This document shows, piece after piece, positions 16,780 to 25,174 of a stretch of DNA of 40,923 bases (position 1 is the first letter of the stretch; every line of letters begins with the position of its first letter). This stretch comes from Oscillospiraceae bacterium (GTDB lineage: Bacteria; Bacillota; Clostridia; Oscillospirales; CAG-272). The notes beneath the pieces are model-generated. The model was given only the letters and a program-made list of their open reading frames with translations. It did no database searches and was not told where the DNA came from. A program made the position numbers and the translations under genes. The stretch covers positions 1 to 40,923 of the forward strand of contig SVQK01000107.1 in assembly GCA_015065385.1 (NCBI GenBank). The letters run 5' to 3'.

Positions 16780-17802
16780 TTACAGCCTGTCCTCCTGCAT
16801 GCGGGAGATATTGACGGAGCTGTCCGGGAGCATGCCGATCTTCTCGAGGCTCATGCCCGTCCCGATGGCGACGCAGGACACAGCCTTCGGCGCGACGCGG
16901 GTCCGGATGCCGGTGACGTATTCGATCAGACGGTCCAGCCCGTACAGCAGGGATCCGCCGCCCGTCATGACGATGCCATTCTTGATGATATCCCCCACCA
17001 GCTCCGGCGGCGTGCGCTCGATCACGGAGCAGATCGCCTCGACCACGGCGGTGATGGGCTCCTGAAGCGCGTCCGGAAGCTCCTGCGAGGTGATGTGGAC
17101 GAGGCGCGGAAGGCCCTGGATCAGGCAGCGGCCCTTGACGTCCATCGCCCGGGGCTCCTCCCTCGGCCACGCGCAGCCGATCCGGATCTTGATCTGCTCG
17201 GCGGTGCGCTCTCCGATGAGGACGTTGTGCTGGCGGCGGATGTGGCGGACGATCGCCTCGTCGAACTTGTCCCCCGCGACCTTGATGGATTCGGACACCA
17301 CGATCCCGTCGAGCGACAGCACCGCGACGTCCGTCGTCCCGCCGCCGATATCCACGACCATCTGTCCGTTGGGGCCCGAGATATCGAGTCCCGCCCCGAG
17401 CGCCGCGGCCACGGGTTCTTCGATGAGGAACACCCGCCTCGCTCCGGCCTGCAGAGCCGCGTCGTGGACGGCCCGCTGCTCGACCTCGGTGATGCCGGAG
17501 GGGACGCAGATCACGATGCGGGGCTTGAAAAACGTCGTTCCCAGCGCCTTCTTGATGAAGTACTGGATCATGTTCTGCGTCAGGTCGTACTGGCTGATGA
17601 CGCCGTCCTTAAGGGGGCGGATGGCGATGATGTTGTCGGAGGTGCGTCCGAGCATCTCCTGGGCTTCCCGACCGATCTTCACGAGCTTGTCGGTCTCTCT
17701 GTCTATGGCGACGACGGAAGGTTCTTTGAGAACGATGCCGCGCCCCTTGACGTAGACGAGCACCGTGGAGGTACCGAGATCGAAACCGATATCTTTGCTC
17801 AT
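16780..17802 (-). CDS. mreB: Rod-shape-determining actin homologue MreB
   Basis: A 340-residue MreB/Mbl-type bacterial actin that assembles under the membrane and directs lateral cell-wall synthesis. Actin-fold motifs are phosphate-1 DIGFDLGTSTVLVYVKG at 4-20, connect-1 around VISQYDLTQNM, phosphate-2 MVVDIGGGTTDVAVLSL, and the adenosine loop VMTGGGSLLYGLDRLI. The length is standard. No mreC, mreD or minD gene follows, so this is a lone mreB or mbl paralogue. AAAGG lies upstream of the start. The leader is about 95 bases from the promoter at 17904-17932. A family A repeat begins right after the stop. Confidence 0.96.
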   Translation of the reverse strand: MSKDIGFDLGTSTVLVYVKGRGIVLKEPSVVAIDRETDKLVKIGREAQEMLGRTSDNIIAIRPLKDGVISQYDLTQNMIQYFIKKALGTTFFKPRIVICVPSGITEVEQRAVHDAALQAGARRVFLIEEPVAAALGAGLDISGPNGQMVVDIGGGTTDVAVLSLDGIVVSESIKVAGDKFDEAIVRHIRRQHNVLIGERTAEQIKIRIGCAWPREEPRAMDVKGRCLIQGLPRLVHITSQELPDALQEPITAVVEAICSVIERTPPELVGDIIKNGIVMTGGGSLLYGLDRLIEYVTGIRTRVAPKAVSCVAIGTGMSLEKIGMLPDSSVNISRMQEDRL

Positions 17803-17903
17803 GCGTAAAACCTTTCATCCGGTAAATCTATCGAAAGCGCGCCCGCGGGAGAAAAAAAGCCGCGTCCTCCCCGGGTCTGCGCGAAAAAAACGGTTCATTT
17901 TCT

Positions 17904-17932
17904 ATTATACAGCATGAAAGGCTGTTTTGCAA
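17904..17932 (-). promoter_or_regulatory. Promoter of mreB
   Basis: On the minus strand TTGCAA (17927-17932) and TATAAT (17904-17909) are separated by 17 bases. It points into the mreB leader. Confidence 0.8.
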
Positions 17933-18043
17933 GGACGAAAGAAAAAATTCACGAAAGTTGGAGAATGTGCCGATTCCCCGCCCGCTCTGTGCCCCCGGGC
18001 AGGACAAATCGGCGGGAGGGGGGATTTCCTCCGCCCGGAAGGG

Positions 18044-18072
18044 TTGAACACGGGTGTGATTTGTGGTACAAT
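18044..18072 (+). promoter_or_regulatory. Promoter of proC
   Basis: TTGAAC (18044-18049), 17 bases, and TACAAT (18067-18072) with an extended -10 TG two bases before it. It lies 38 bases upstream of the proC start. Confidence 0.85.
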
Positions 18073-18109
18073 AAAGAAAAACAGACAGTCGGAACACGGA
18101 GGACTGCGC

Positions 18110-18922
18110 ATGAACAACAACACTCTCACCCTCGGATTTCTGGGCTTCGGACAGATGGGATCGGCCATCGCATCGGGGCTTTCCCGGTTTTCTTCCCGCG
18201 CGTCGGACGGAACGCTCCGGATGACGGCGTTCACTCCCCATCCGGAGAAGCTGCGCGAGCGGATCGCCTCCCTCGGGCTGGAAGGGCGGGTCGTCCCGTG
18301 CGCCTCGGCGGAGGAGCTGGCGGAGGGCTGCGATCTGCTTCTGTTGGCGGTCAAGCCCTATCAGGCGGAGGAGGCCGCCGCGGGGATCCGGGAAAAGCTC
18401 GCGGGCAAGGCGGTGATTTCCGTCGTGAACGCGATGGGGCAGGAGGATCTTTCGCGGATCTTCGGGCCGGACGTGCGGACGCAGTACGTCATGCCGAACA
18501 CGCCCATGAAGGCCGGAGCCGGCGTCGCCCTGTTCGAGGAGGAAACCTCCCTGACGGCGGAGGAGCTTTCTCTTGCGAAGGAGCTGTTCGAGAGCATCGG
18601 GACGGTCCTCACCCTGCCCGGGCGTCTGATGAAGGCGGCGGCGTCCCTCACCGGATGCGGCCCGGCGTTCTTTTTCATGGCAGTGGAAGCGCTCGGGGAC
18701 GCGGGCGTGAAGAACGGCCTGAAACGCACGGATGCCTACCGGATGGCGGCGGCTACCATGGCCGGAGCGGGCCGGCTGCTGCTCGAAACGGGCGCGCATC
18801 CCGGCGAGCTCAAGGACGGCGTCTGCTCCCCCGGCGGCACGACGATCCGCGGCGTAGCGGCTCTGGAGGAAGACGGTTTCCGCGCCGCCCTGATCCACGC
18901 GGTGGACGCGACGCTGAAATAA
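18110..18922 (+). CDS. proC: Pyrroline-5-carboxylate reductase
   Basis: A 270-residue ProC, catalysing the last step of proline synthesis: NAD(P)H-dependent reduction of pyrroline-5-carboxylate. The Rossmann motif GFLGFGQMGSAI is at 9-20. The dimerisation domain carries the family signature near GGTTIRGVAALEEDGFRAALIHAV; the residues before it (ELKDGVCSPGGTT) match the P5CR consensus. GPAFFFMAVEALGDAGVKNGL is also diagnostic. The start is set by GGAGG about eight bases upstream and by homologue length. The gene is monocistronic with its own promoter; proA and proB are not in the window. Confidence 0.96.
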   Translation: MNNNTLTLGFLGFGQMGSAIASGLSRFSSRASDGTLRMTAFTPHPEKLRERIASLGLEGRVVPCASAEELAEGCDLLLLAVKPYQAEEAAAGIREKLAGKAVISVVNAMGQEDLSRIFGPDVRTQYVMPNTPMKAGAGVALFEEETSLTAEELSLAKELFESIGTVLTLPGRLMKAAASLTGCGPAFFFMAVEALGDAGVKNGLKRTDAYRMAAATMAGAGRLLLETGAHPGELKDGVCSPGGTTIRGVAALEEDGFRAALIHAVDATLK

Positions 18923-18962
18923 CGGATCTTTCTGCGCAAAGATCGAAGTGCTGTATCAGCCG

Positions 18963-19312
18963 CAGGTCATTCCTGACCTTTCGGCGGAGGAGGCGCAAAT
19001 ACTCCGTATTTGCGAGTTTAGCTTAACCCTCTTCGAGGGAGGAGGAAAGAAACCCTACGGGTTTCTGATTTTATCCCGCTGCGCGCGGGAGGCGCCGGGA
19101 GGGACACCAGCTCTGGCCGCAGGTGCCCCTCCCGGAGGTCCCCCTTGGCCATATGGCATAAGGCGACAGCTCGTCCCTGTATCCGGATTCGACTGTTCAT
19201 CCCACTGTCCTCGCGCGGTCTCTGTTTGTACAGTCGGAGGTCGAAGAGCTTCAATCGCGCATGACACGGGCGCGGGTTTGAACAGCGAAACATTGTGTCA
19301 ACCGCGCGGATT
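18963..19312 (+). repeat. Family A mosaic repeat, copy A3
   Basis: It starts ~40 bases after the proC stop with hairpin AGGTCATTCCTGACCT (18964-18979). GCAAATACTCCGTATTTGC (18995-19013), CCCTCTTCGAGGG, GAAACCCTACGGGTTTC (19049-19065), the stem CCGGGAGGG/CCCTCCCGG, GCCATATGGC, and a right arm (GTACAGTCGGAGGTCGAAG) follow. Both cassette sites are empty. The stem CCGGGAGGG replaces GCACGGGG of A1, with its partner changed to match. The rest of the gap to 19410 shows no gene. Confidence 0.85.
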
Positions 19313-19410
19313 TAGGTTTGGTTTTATACTGATTCTTTTTCTGCTTCTGATCTTCTGTCGGGAGCAGTTTTTTGTTCATGGAATTGTTACATTTTCCCCG
19401 TCCCGACGCC

Positions 19411-19439
19411 TTGACAAATACCCCGGGCGGGTATATAAT
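19411..19439 (+). promoter_or_regulatory. Promoter of csoR
   Basis: A consensus promoter: TTGACA (19411-19416), 17 bases, TATAAT (19434-19439). The whole spacer is occupied by a CsoR-type operator. Confidence 0.9.
19418..19434. promoter_or_regulatory. CsoR operator 1
   Basis: The near-palindrome ATACCCCGGGCGGGTAT fills the spacer between -35 and -10. It has the form known for CsoR boxes (ATACCC, G/C-rich centre, GGGTAT). Binding would block RNA polymerase until copper(I) releases the repressor. Confidence 0.88.
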
Positions 19440-19450
19440 ACCGTTGCAAG

Positions 19451-19467
19451 ATACCCATAGGGGGTAT
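19451..19467. promoter_or_regulatory. CsoR operator 2
   Basis: A second box, ATACCCATAGGGGGTAT, lies just downstream of the expected transcription start, 33 bases from the first (start to start). This spacing is about three helical turns, so both boxes face the same side of the DNA. Confidence 0.88.
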
Positions 19468-19482
19468 ATCGGGGGGATTCGT

Positions 19483-19833
19483 ATGAACGAGACGGAAAAG
19501 GATATAATGAACGAGAGCGGGCAATGTCCGTGCTGCGGCGGGGGATCGGAGAGCGGACGGCATACCGAGCGGTCGGATGAAGCAAAGAAAAAGCTGATCC
19601 ACCGGCTGAACCGCATCGAGGGGCAGATCCGCGGGATCCGCCAGATGATCGAGAACGACGCCTACTGCAACGACGTGCTGATCCAGTCCGCCGCCGCCGG
19701 AGCCGCCATCAACGCCTTCAACCGCGAACTGATCGGCGCGCACCTCAAAGGCTGCGTCACCCGCGACCTCCTCGCCGGCCGCGAAGAAGTCGTGGACGAA
19801 CTCCTTGCGACGTTGCAGAAGATGATGAAGTGA
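19483..19833 (+). CDS. csoR: Copper-sensing repressor CsoR
   Basis: A 116-residue all-helical repressor of the CsoR/RcnR family that leaves DNA when it binds Cu(I). The family opening KLIHRLNRIEGQIRGIRQMIE is at 38-58. The copper ligands match the CsoR pattern: C62, H87 and C91 (C, 24 residues, H, three residues, C). The first ~30 residues are an extra Cys-rich tail (CPCCGG at 15-20), perhaps an additional metal site. The start at 19483 follows a GGGGGG run and places both operators upstream; a longer frame would run through the promoter. The gene precedes copA, which supports the copper role and autoregulation. Confidence 0.95.
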   Translation: MNETEKDIMNESGQCPCCGGGSESGRHTERSDEAKKKLIHRLNRIEGQIRGIRQMIENDAYCNDVLIQSAAAGAAINAFNRELIGAHLKGCVTRDLLAGREEVVDELLATLQKMMK

Positions 19834-19899
19834 CGCAGCTGCCGTTTGAAAGAGCTGAACCGCACATCCGCGGTACGGATCTCGTACGACCTAACTCCA

Positions 19900-20056
19900 A
19901 GGCTCCCTCACGAATCGTCAGATTCGTGCACCGAGGGAGCTGTCACCGCAGTGACTGAGGGAGTCGCGCTTCACAATAAACTGCGCCGTAAGTGATGTAG
20001 GACACTCCCTCCGTCACGACCTTTCAGGCCGTGCCACCTCCCTCCGAGAGGGAGGC
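19900..20056 (+). repeat. Family B repeat pair between csoR and copA
   Basis: Block 2 (19900-19970) and block 1 (20002-20056) are the same two sequences as at 7038-7107 and 6931-6985, in swapped order. They separate csoR from copA. No promoter or CsoR box is visible near copA, so the copper genes may still be one transcript running through the repeats. Confidence 0.88.
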
Positions 20057-20096
20057 TCTGTACTGTCCCGAGTCTCTCACCGCAAAAGGGTGCTGA

Positions 20097-20131
20097 ACGG
20101 CCCAAACCTTTTGAAAGGGAAGTTAAACTTT
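20097..20131 (-). repeat. Family E repeat fragment before copA
   Basis: On the minus strand it reads GGAAAGTTTAACTTCCC, then TTTCAAAAGGTTTGGGCCG. It matches the CCCTCCCTTTCAAAAGG and GTTGGGCCGGGAG segments at 37797-37826 and, less closely, 29527-29552. Confidence 0.55.
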
Positions 20132-20148
20132 CCGGAGGTATTTTCTCC

Positions 20149-22734
20149 ATGGAACAATACATCGTCACCGGGATGAGCTGCGCGGCGTGCAGCGCCCGGG
20201 TGGAAAAAGCCGTGTCGGGCGTTCCCGGCGTGACCGCGTGCTCCGTCAGCCTGCTCACCAACTCCATGGGCGTCGAGGGCACGGCGTCCCCGGAAGCCAT
20301 CGTATCCGCCGTGGAAAAGGCCGGGTACGGCGCGAAGCCGAAGGAATCCGAGCCCGGGGCATCGGGAAGAAGCCTCGCCGCGGAGGAGGACGCCCTTACC
20401 GACCGCGAGACGCCCGTCCTGCGCCGCCGCCTCATCGCTTCCCTCGGATTTCTCGCCGTCCTCATGTACTTCTCGATGGGGCACACGATGTTCGGCTGGC
20501 CGATCCCGTCCTTCCTCGAGGGGAACCACGTCGCGCACGGCCTGATCCAGCTCCTTCTCGCCGCCGCCGTCATGGTCATCAACCAGAAGTTCTTCGTGAA
20601 CGGCTTCCGGGGACTGCTCCACGGCGCGCCGAACATGGACACCCTCGTCTCGATGGGTTCTGCCGCCGCGTTCGTCTATTCCACCGCCGTCCTCTTTCTC
20701 ATGACCGCGAAGGATTCGGCGGAGGAGCGCATGGCCCTGATGCACGAATTCTACTTCGAATCCGCGGCTATGATCCTCGCGCTCATCACCGTCGGCAAGA
20801 TGCTCGAGGTCCGCTCCAAGGGCAAGACCACCGACGCCCTCCGCTCCCTCATGGCCCTCGCGCCGAAAACCGCTTCCGTGGAGCGCGGCGGAGAAGAGGT
20901 CACCGTCCCCGTCGAATCCGTGCGGAAGGGGGATATCTTCCTCGTCCGGCCCGGAGACAGCATTCCGGTGGACGGCGTCGTCCTCAGCGGGGAGAGCGCG
21001 GTCAACGAGGCGGCCCTGACCGGAGAGAGCATCCCGGTGGATAAGGCTCCCGGAGACACCGTGTCCGCCGCCACCGTCAACCAGTCCGGATTTCTCCGCT
21101 GCGAGGCGTCCCGGGTGGGCGAGGACACCACGCTCTCCCAGATCATCCGCATGGTCTCCGACGCCGCGGCCACCAAAGCCCCGATCGCCCGGATCGCGGA
21201 CAAGGTCTCCGGGATCTTCGTCCCGACGGTCATCGGCATCGCAGTCCTCACCGTCGCCGTCTGGCTTCTTCTCGGGCAGAGCGTGGGATTCGCCCTTGCC
21301 CGCGGGATCTCGGTGCTCGTCATCAGCTGTCCCTGCGCCCTCGGTCTGGCGACGCCCGTAGCCATCATGGCGGGCAGCGGCGTAGGGGCGAAAAACGGCA
21401 TCCTCTTCAAGACCTCCGCGGCCCTCGAGGAATGCGGGCGGATCCAGATCGTCGCGCTCGACAAGACCGGGACCGTCACCCGCGGAGAACCCGAGGTCAC
21501 GGGACTCTATCCGGCTCCGGGCGTTTCGGAGGACGAGCTTCTCACAGCCGCCGCGGCGATCGAGCAGAAGAGCGAGCATCCGCTTGCCCGTGCCGTGCTG
21601 AGAAAAGCGCGGGAAAAGGATCTCGCCCTGCCCGATCCCGAAGACTTCCGCGCCCTGCCCGGAAACGGCCTCGAAGGAAAAGTCGGCGGTGTGAGGATCG
21701 TCGGGGGAAGCGGATGGTTCATCGGCTCCCTCCCCGGCGCGGAGCTGACCGGAGAGATGAAGACCCTGCCGGATTCTCTCTCTGAGGAGGGCAAAACGCC
21801 CCTGTTCTTCGCAAGAGAGGAGAACGGCGGCTGGCGAGTCCTCGGCGTGATCGCGGCGGCGGACGCCATTCGGGAGGACAGCGCGGCGGCGATCGAAGAA
21901 CTGCACGGCATGGGCGTGCGCACGGTCCTGCTCACCGGAGACAACGAAAAGACCGCCCGCGCCGTCGCCCGTCAGGCAGGGATCGCCCCCGAGGACGTGG
22001 CGGCCGGCGTGCTCCCGGACGGAAAAGAGGCCGTGATCCGCTCACTCTGCGAAAAGGGCAAGACCGCCATGGTCGGGGACGGCATCAACGACGCGCCCGC
22101 CCTCACCCGCGCCGACGTCGGCATCGCCGTGGGAGCCGGTACGGACGTGGCCGTGGACGCCGGGGACGTGGTTCTCATGAAAAACAGCCTCAGAGACGCC
22201 TCCGCCGCGATCCGCCTGAGCCGCGCCGCGCTGAGGATCATCCACGAAAATCTCTTCTGGGCGTTCTTCTACAACTGCATCGGGATCCCGCTCGCCGCCG
22301 GCGTGTTCATCGGGATCACCGGCTGGCAGATGAACCCGATGTTCGGAGCGGCCGCCATGAGCCTTTCGAGCTTCTGCGTGGTCACGAACGCCCTCCGCCT
22401 CAACCTCGTCAAGATCCATGATCCGTCGAAGGACAGAAAAATGAAAAACGCCGTGACAGGGAGGCTCATCGAAGCCTCGCCCGCCGCGGAGTCAAACAAC
22501 ACAACCGAAAAGGGGGATTTGAACATGAAGAAAGTGATGAAGATCGAGGGCATGATGTGCCCGCACTGCGAGGCCCGGGTAAAGAAAGCACTCGAAGCCA
22601 TCGACGGGGTGACCTCCGCCGCTCCCAGCCACGAAAAGAACGAAGCCGTCCTCGAGCTCTCGAAGCCCGTCCCCGACGCCCTCCTCACCGCCGCCGTCAC
22701 CGACGCGGGATACGAGGTGAAGGGGATTCAGTAA
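20149..22734 (+). CDS. copA: Copper-exporting P1B-ATPase CopA fused in frame to CopZ
   Basis: An 861-residue Cu(I)-exporting ATPase of the inner membrane. An N-terminal heavy-metal domain has [11 protein letters not shown] (C11, C14). About eight transmembrane helices follow, with the metal-binding CPC at 394-396 in helix 6. The phosphorylated Asp is D438 in [16 protein letters not shown] is the HP motif of the N-domain, and [20 protein letters not shown] is the hinge. The ATPase part ends near residue 770. A ~25-residue linker then runs directly into a second heavy-metal domain (793-861, CPHC). The linker contains a good ribosome binding site and ATG, so free CopZ is probably also made. GGAGGT lies nine bases before the start. 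Separate copA and copZ genes are the usual arrangement. Confidence 0.95.
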   Translation: MEQYIVTGMSCAACSARVEKAVSGVPGVTACSVSLLTNSMGVEGTASPEAIVSAVEKAGYGAKPKESEPGASGRSLAAEEDALTDRETPVLRRRLIASLGFLAVLMYFSMGHTMFGWPIPSFLEGNHVAHGLIQLLLAAAVMVINQKFFVNGFRGLLHGAPNMDTLVSMGSAAAFVYSTAVLFLMTAKDSAEERMALMHEFYFESAAMILALITVGKMLEVRSKGKTTDALRSLMALAPKTASVERGGEEVTVPVESVRKGDIFLVRPGDSIPVDGVVLSGESAVNEAALTGESIPVDKAPGDTVSAATVNQSGFLRCEASRVGEDTTLSQIIRMVSDAAATKAPIARIADKVSGIFVPTVIGIAVLTVAVWLLLGQSVGFALARGISVLVISCPCALGLATPVAIMAGSGVGAKNGILFKTSAALEECGRIQIVALDKTGTVTRGEPEVTGLYPAPGVSEDELLTAAAAIEQKSEHPLARAVLRKAREKDLALPDPEDFRALPGNGLEGKVGGVRIVGGSGWFIGSLPGAELTGEMKTLPDSLSEEGKTPLFFAREENGGWRVLGVIAAADAIREDSAAAIEELHGMGVRTVLLTGDNEKTARAVARQAGIAPEDVAAGVLPDGKEAVIRSLCEKGKTAMVGDGINDAPALTRADVGIAVGAGTDVAVDAGDVVLMKNSLRDASAAIRLSRAALRIIHENLFWAFFYNCIGIPLAAGVFIGITGWQMNPMFGAAAMSLSSFCVVTNALRLNLVKIHDPSKDRKMKNAVTGRLIEASPAAESNNTTEKGDLNMKKVMKIEGMMCPHCEARVKKALEAIDGVTSAAPSHEKNEAVLELSKPVPDALLTAAVTDAGYEVKGIQ
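22525..22734 (+). CDS. copZ: Copper chaperone CopZ, internal in-frame start within copA
   Basis: A 69-residue heavy-metal-associated domain ([19 protein letters not shown]), the size and form of a free CopZ chaperone, which carries Cu(I) to CopA and CsoR. It lies in the copA frame at residues 793-861, with no stop between. Directly before its ATG is AAAAGGGGGA, a strong ribosome binding site seven to eight bases away. So it may be made separately, as a CopA fusion, or both. The preceding linker ([18 protein letters not shown]) is polar and looks like former intergenic sequence. Independent synthesis is inferred. Confidence 0.7.
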   Translation: MKKVMKIEGMMCPHCEARVKKALEAIDGVTSAAPSHEKNEAVLELSKPVPDALLTAAVTDAGYEVKGIQ

Positions 22735-22745
22735 TCAAAGCGGAA

Positions 22746-22796
22746 CGCCGCGGATGTCTTCCTTTCAGAGGAGAGTCCGCGGCGGATTTTTGAATT
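22746..22796 (+). terminator. Intrinsic terminator of copper locus
   Basis: The nine-base arms CGCCGCGGA (22746-22754) and TCCGCGGCG (22776-22784) pair perfectly, followed by GATTTTTG. It lies just after the copA-copZ stop. Confidence 0.9.
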
Positions 22797-22825
22797 GTTT
22801 CGAAGACGTAGGATCATTCTGATGC

Positions 22826-23211
22826 TGTTTCGCCTCAAAAAGGTATAATTGTGCAAAGTACCGCTCAAACACTTTTTATCTGCACAAACCCACTATGGCC
22901 CCATTGCCCAATGCGCGACTGAAGCTCTTCGACCTCCGACTGCACAAGCAGAGACCGCTGAAAGTTCGCCAAAGGCGAAACTTCGCGCGAGGACATGGGA
23001 TACACGATCAGGCTTGAATACCGAAGTGAGCAGTCAGGATTATGCTCTCCGGCCAACCGAGTTGCAAGCAACTCAGGGACCCGCACGGGGGGCCCAAGTT
23101 TGCGGAGCGAAGCTTGATCGGCCATGAGATGGTCCCCCGTGCCGCCCGGCAGCGCGACTGCGTCGGCGCGGCGCATGGCCATTAAATCAGAAACCCGTAG
23201 GGTTTCTTTCC
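22826..23211 (-). repeat. Family A mosaic repeat, copy A4, overlapping the LuxE-like gene end
   Basis: On the minus strand the left end lies inside the LuxE-like coding sequence: hairpin GAAACCCTACGGGTTTC (23190-23206). A GCACGGGG/CCCCCCGTGC stem follows. Three cassettes are present: one at 23096-23115 (AAGTT...AGCTT), GAGTTGCAAGCAACTC (23059-23074), and one at 22961-22983. The right arm (CGGAGGTCGAAGAGCTTCAG) and a tail shared with copy A7 follow. A TATAAT at 22845 is part of the repeat tail; I see no gene it would serve. Confidence 0.85.
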
Positions 23212-24347
23212 TTATCTCCCTTGTTAAGGGATTTGGCTTTCAGCAGCTCTTCCGCTCCGGCGGCGCAGGTCTTGATCTCGTCGAGGCCGGCGCGGCCTAT
23301 GATCTCGAGCCACGGAGAGGGGCAGCCGCAGGGACAGTCTCCGCCGGGATGGAGGACGCCGAAATCGTCGGTGAGGACGCTGAGCACCGGCGTCGCGCGG
23401 ATCATCGGGGTGAGCAGGTTGACCAGCCCCGCCCGTCCCATGGGCAGCGGTTCGAGGGTCGCGGGATCGCGGATGATCACCCGGGAATAGACTGGCACAT
23501 GGAACCGGTGCGCGGGGCAGTCGCAGTAGAGAATGGGGTGCTCCGCCGCTCCGTAGCTCTCCATGACCCGCTCCTCCGGAATGCCGAGCGCGCGGCGGAT
23601 GAGAGCGTACATCTCCCCCTTATCCAGCCTCTCCCGGTAGTGCCGCTTCCATCCGCCGCCGAGCATGACGCTCGATTCCGGGGGAAGGCGTACGGCGAGC
23701 CCGCGATCCTCCATACGCCTCAGAGTGAAGAAGACGTAGGCGGGGAAGCCCATGAGCCGGGTCGGAAAGGGGGATTTTTCAAGACGGAGCAGGGTCCGGA
23801 TCACCCCGTCGGGATCGGATTCCCAGCCGCCGCCCGTTTTTTTCAGGGCGTAGGTCCTGCTCAGCGCGGGCGCGAGAAAGGTGTAGCCGAACGCCGTTTT
23901 CGCCGCGGCCATGGTGTTCCCGCCGAAGGGAGGATAGCCGAAGACGACGTAATGGCAGGGGGAAGGCGAGAGGATCTTCCGGGGCGCGGCGACCTTGAGC
24001 ACCATCCGTGCCCCCGCCAGAAGCGCGCCGAACTCCAGCCCGATCTCGCTCCGTCCCCCGCCGCTTGTCCCGGACGAGGTCGCGGTGACGAGCCTGCGGG
24101 AGCGCGGCATGGCGAAGAGCGGATGGGCTTTGAGAAACGCGGTCGGGAGAAACGGGATTTTTGAAAGGTCGTCCTCCGTCCGGAGGCAGTCCGGGGAAAA
24201 GCCCTCGTCAAAGGCGGCGGCGCGGTACTCCGGACAGTGCGCGACGACGTAGGCCGCGTTCTCCCGCATAGCCTCGACGAACAGGGCGGCGCTCCCCGCG
24301 GTGTCGTAGGGATCTTTCCACCGGAACAGCTTTTCCCGCGCGGCCAT
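23187..24347 (-). CDS. LuxE-like acyl-protein synthetase
   Basis: A 386-residue member of the LuxE family. In luminous bacteria LuxE activates a fatty acid with ATP and passes it to the reductase LuxC through a C-terminal Cys. The adenylate-forming loop SSGTSGGG is near residue 91, with further blocks GYPPFGGN, MGFPAYVFFTLRRM and ESYGAAEHPILYCDCP. Cys361 (LDEIKTCAAGAEELL) sits where the acyl-accepting Cys of LuxE (Cys364 in Photobacterium) is expected. No luxC or luciferase gene is present, so this is not bioluminescence; clostridial relatives are of unknown function. The last ~8 residues (KERNPTGF) and stop come from repeat A4. AAAGGAGG precedes the start. It lies 24 bases after the methyltransferase gene. 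Confidence 0.85.
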   Translation of the reverse strand: MAAREKLFRWKDPYDTAGSAALFVEAMRENAAYVVAHCPEYRAAAFDEGFSPDCLRTEDDLSKIPFLPTAFLKAHPLFAMPRSRRLVTATSSGTSGGGRSEIGLEFGALLAGARMVLKVAAPRKILSPSPCHYVVFGYPPFGGNTMAAAKTAFGYTFLAPALSRTYALKKTGGGWESDPDGVIRTLLRLEKSPFPTRLMGFPAYVFFTLRRMEDRGLAVRLPPESSVMLGGGWKRHYRERLDKGEMYALIRRALGIPEERVMESYGAAEHPILYCDCPAHRFHVPVYSRVIIRDPATLEPLPMGRAGLVNLLTPMIRATPVLSVLTDDFGVLHPGGDCPCGCPSPWLEIIGRAGLDEIKTCAAGAEELLKAKSLNKGDKERNPTGF

Positions 24348-24371
24348 AGTGCAGCCTCCTTTCCGCTGAGG

Positions 24372-25067
24372 TCAGATCGCTTTTCTCAACAGCTCGAACC
24401 GCCGTTTCCCGACGTTCTGCTTCTCTATGCGGATCCATTGATCGCTCCGGATCTTCTGGCTCTTGTCCGCGCAGACGGCGAGCACCGTGCTGTCGGACGA
24501 GATCTCCCACAGCCGGCCGAGCATGGCATGGAGGGCGTCCTCTCCCTGCCACTGAGCAAGATTGCCGTAGGGAACGTCGGTGATAATGACGTCCGGCTCA
24601 ACCTCCGGGAGAGGCCCGGTGCAGTCCGCGGCGAAGACTTCCGTTCCGATGTCGCGCGTCAGGTTCCCGCGCAGCCGTTCGAGGCTTCGGAGCGCGTCCG
24701 CGTAGGAGGACTTTCCGGACGCGGCGAGGGACTGTTCCAGCTCCGCCTGCCGTTTGTCCAGTCCCGCGCGGGTAAGCAGCCCGAGGTTCTTCTCCGCGAT
24801 CCCGAGCATGTCCGGCGAGATGTCGCTGGCGCAGATCTTTTCGACGGACGATCCGCAGAGCAATCCGAGGACCGTCAGTGCGTATGCCCCGCCGCAGCAC
24901 GGATCGTACACCCGGAGCCGCTCCCGGTCCTTCAAAAGTTCCCTTGCCCGTCCGAAGATCTCAACGATCAGCCGGACGGGAAAATTCGGGACGCTCCGCC
25001 CGCCGTAGAGCACCCTGCCGCTTGCGTAATCCTCGAAATTCCCCGCCGGGCTGTAACGGTATTCCAT
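24372..25067 (-). CDS. AviRa-family 23S rRNA methyltransferase
   Basis: A 231-residue class I SAM-dependent methyltransferase closely resembling AviRa of Streptomyces viridochromogenes, which methylates 23S rRNA G2535 and gives resistance to the orthosomycin avilamycin. Shared blocks include NFPVRLIVEIFGRA (28-41), the SAM-binding VYDPCCGGAYALTVLGLL (53-70), ICASDISPDMLGIAEKNLGLL (78-98), SYADALRSLERLRGNL (121-136) and DVIITDVPYG (159-168). AviRa has about 250 residues. Resistance or housekeeping rRNA modification are both possible; I infer the target from family only. It is the first gene of a two-gene minus operon, with its own promoter (25109-25137). The ribosome binding site is weak. Confidence 0.87.
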   Translation of the reverse strand: MEYRYSPAGNFEDYASGRVLYGGRSVPNFPVRLIVEIFGRARELLKDRERLRVYDPCCGGAYALTVLGLLCGSSVEKICASDISPDMLGIAEKNLGLLTRAGLDKRQAELEQSLAASGKSSYADALRSLERLRGNLTRDIGTEVFAADCTGPLPEVEPDVIITDVPYGNLAQWQGEDALHAMLGRLWEISSDSTVLAVCADKSQKIRSDQWIRIEKQNVGKRRFELLRKAI

Positions 25068-25108
25068 CCTGTTTCCCGTTCCGATCCGTTCAAATGTTCT
25101 GTGCGTTC

Positions 25109-25137
25109 ATTGTACCATATTTCCATCCCCTTGACAA
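25109..25137 (-). promoter_or_regulatory. Promoter of methyltransferase-LuxE operon
   Basis: On the minus strand TTGTCA (25132-25137), 17 bases, and TACAAT (25109-25114) with TGG before the -10. It is divergent from the promoter at 25175-25203. Confidence 0.83.
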
Positions 25138-25174
25138 GGGCATTCCGGCTTTCTGCGCAAATCCGCGTCCCCGC

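Noticed and set aside
19372..19482. A longer CsoR starting at 19372
   Set aside because: That frame runs through the promoter and both operators; the start at 19483 gives the standard protein.
22845..22850. TATAAT as a promoter for a small gene in 22850-23186
   Set aside because: It is part of the repeat tail, has no good -35 at 17 bp, and is followed only by repeat sequence whose open frames also occur in other copies.
23187..25067. A bioluminescence operon because of the LuxE-like gene
   Set aside because: No luxA, luxB, luxC or luxD is present; LuxE-like proteins occur widely in non-luminous Clostridia.
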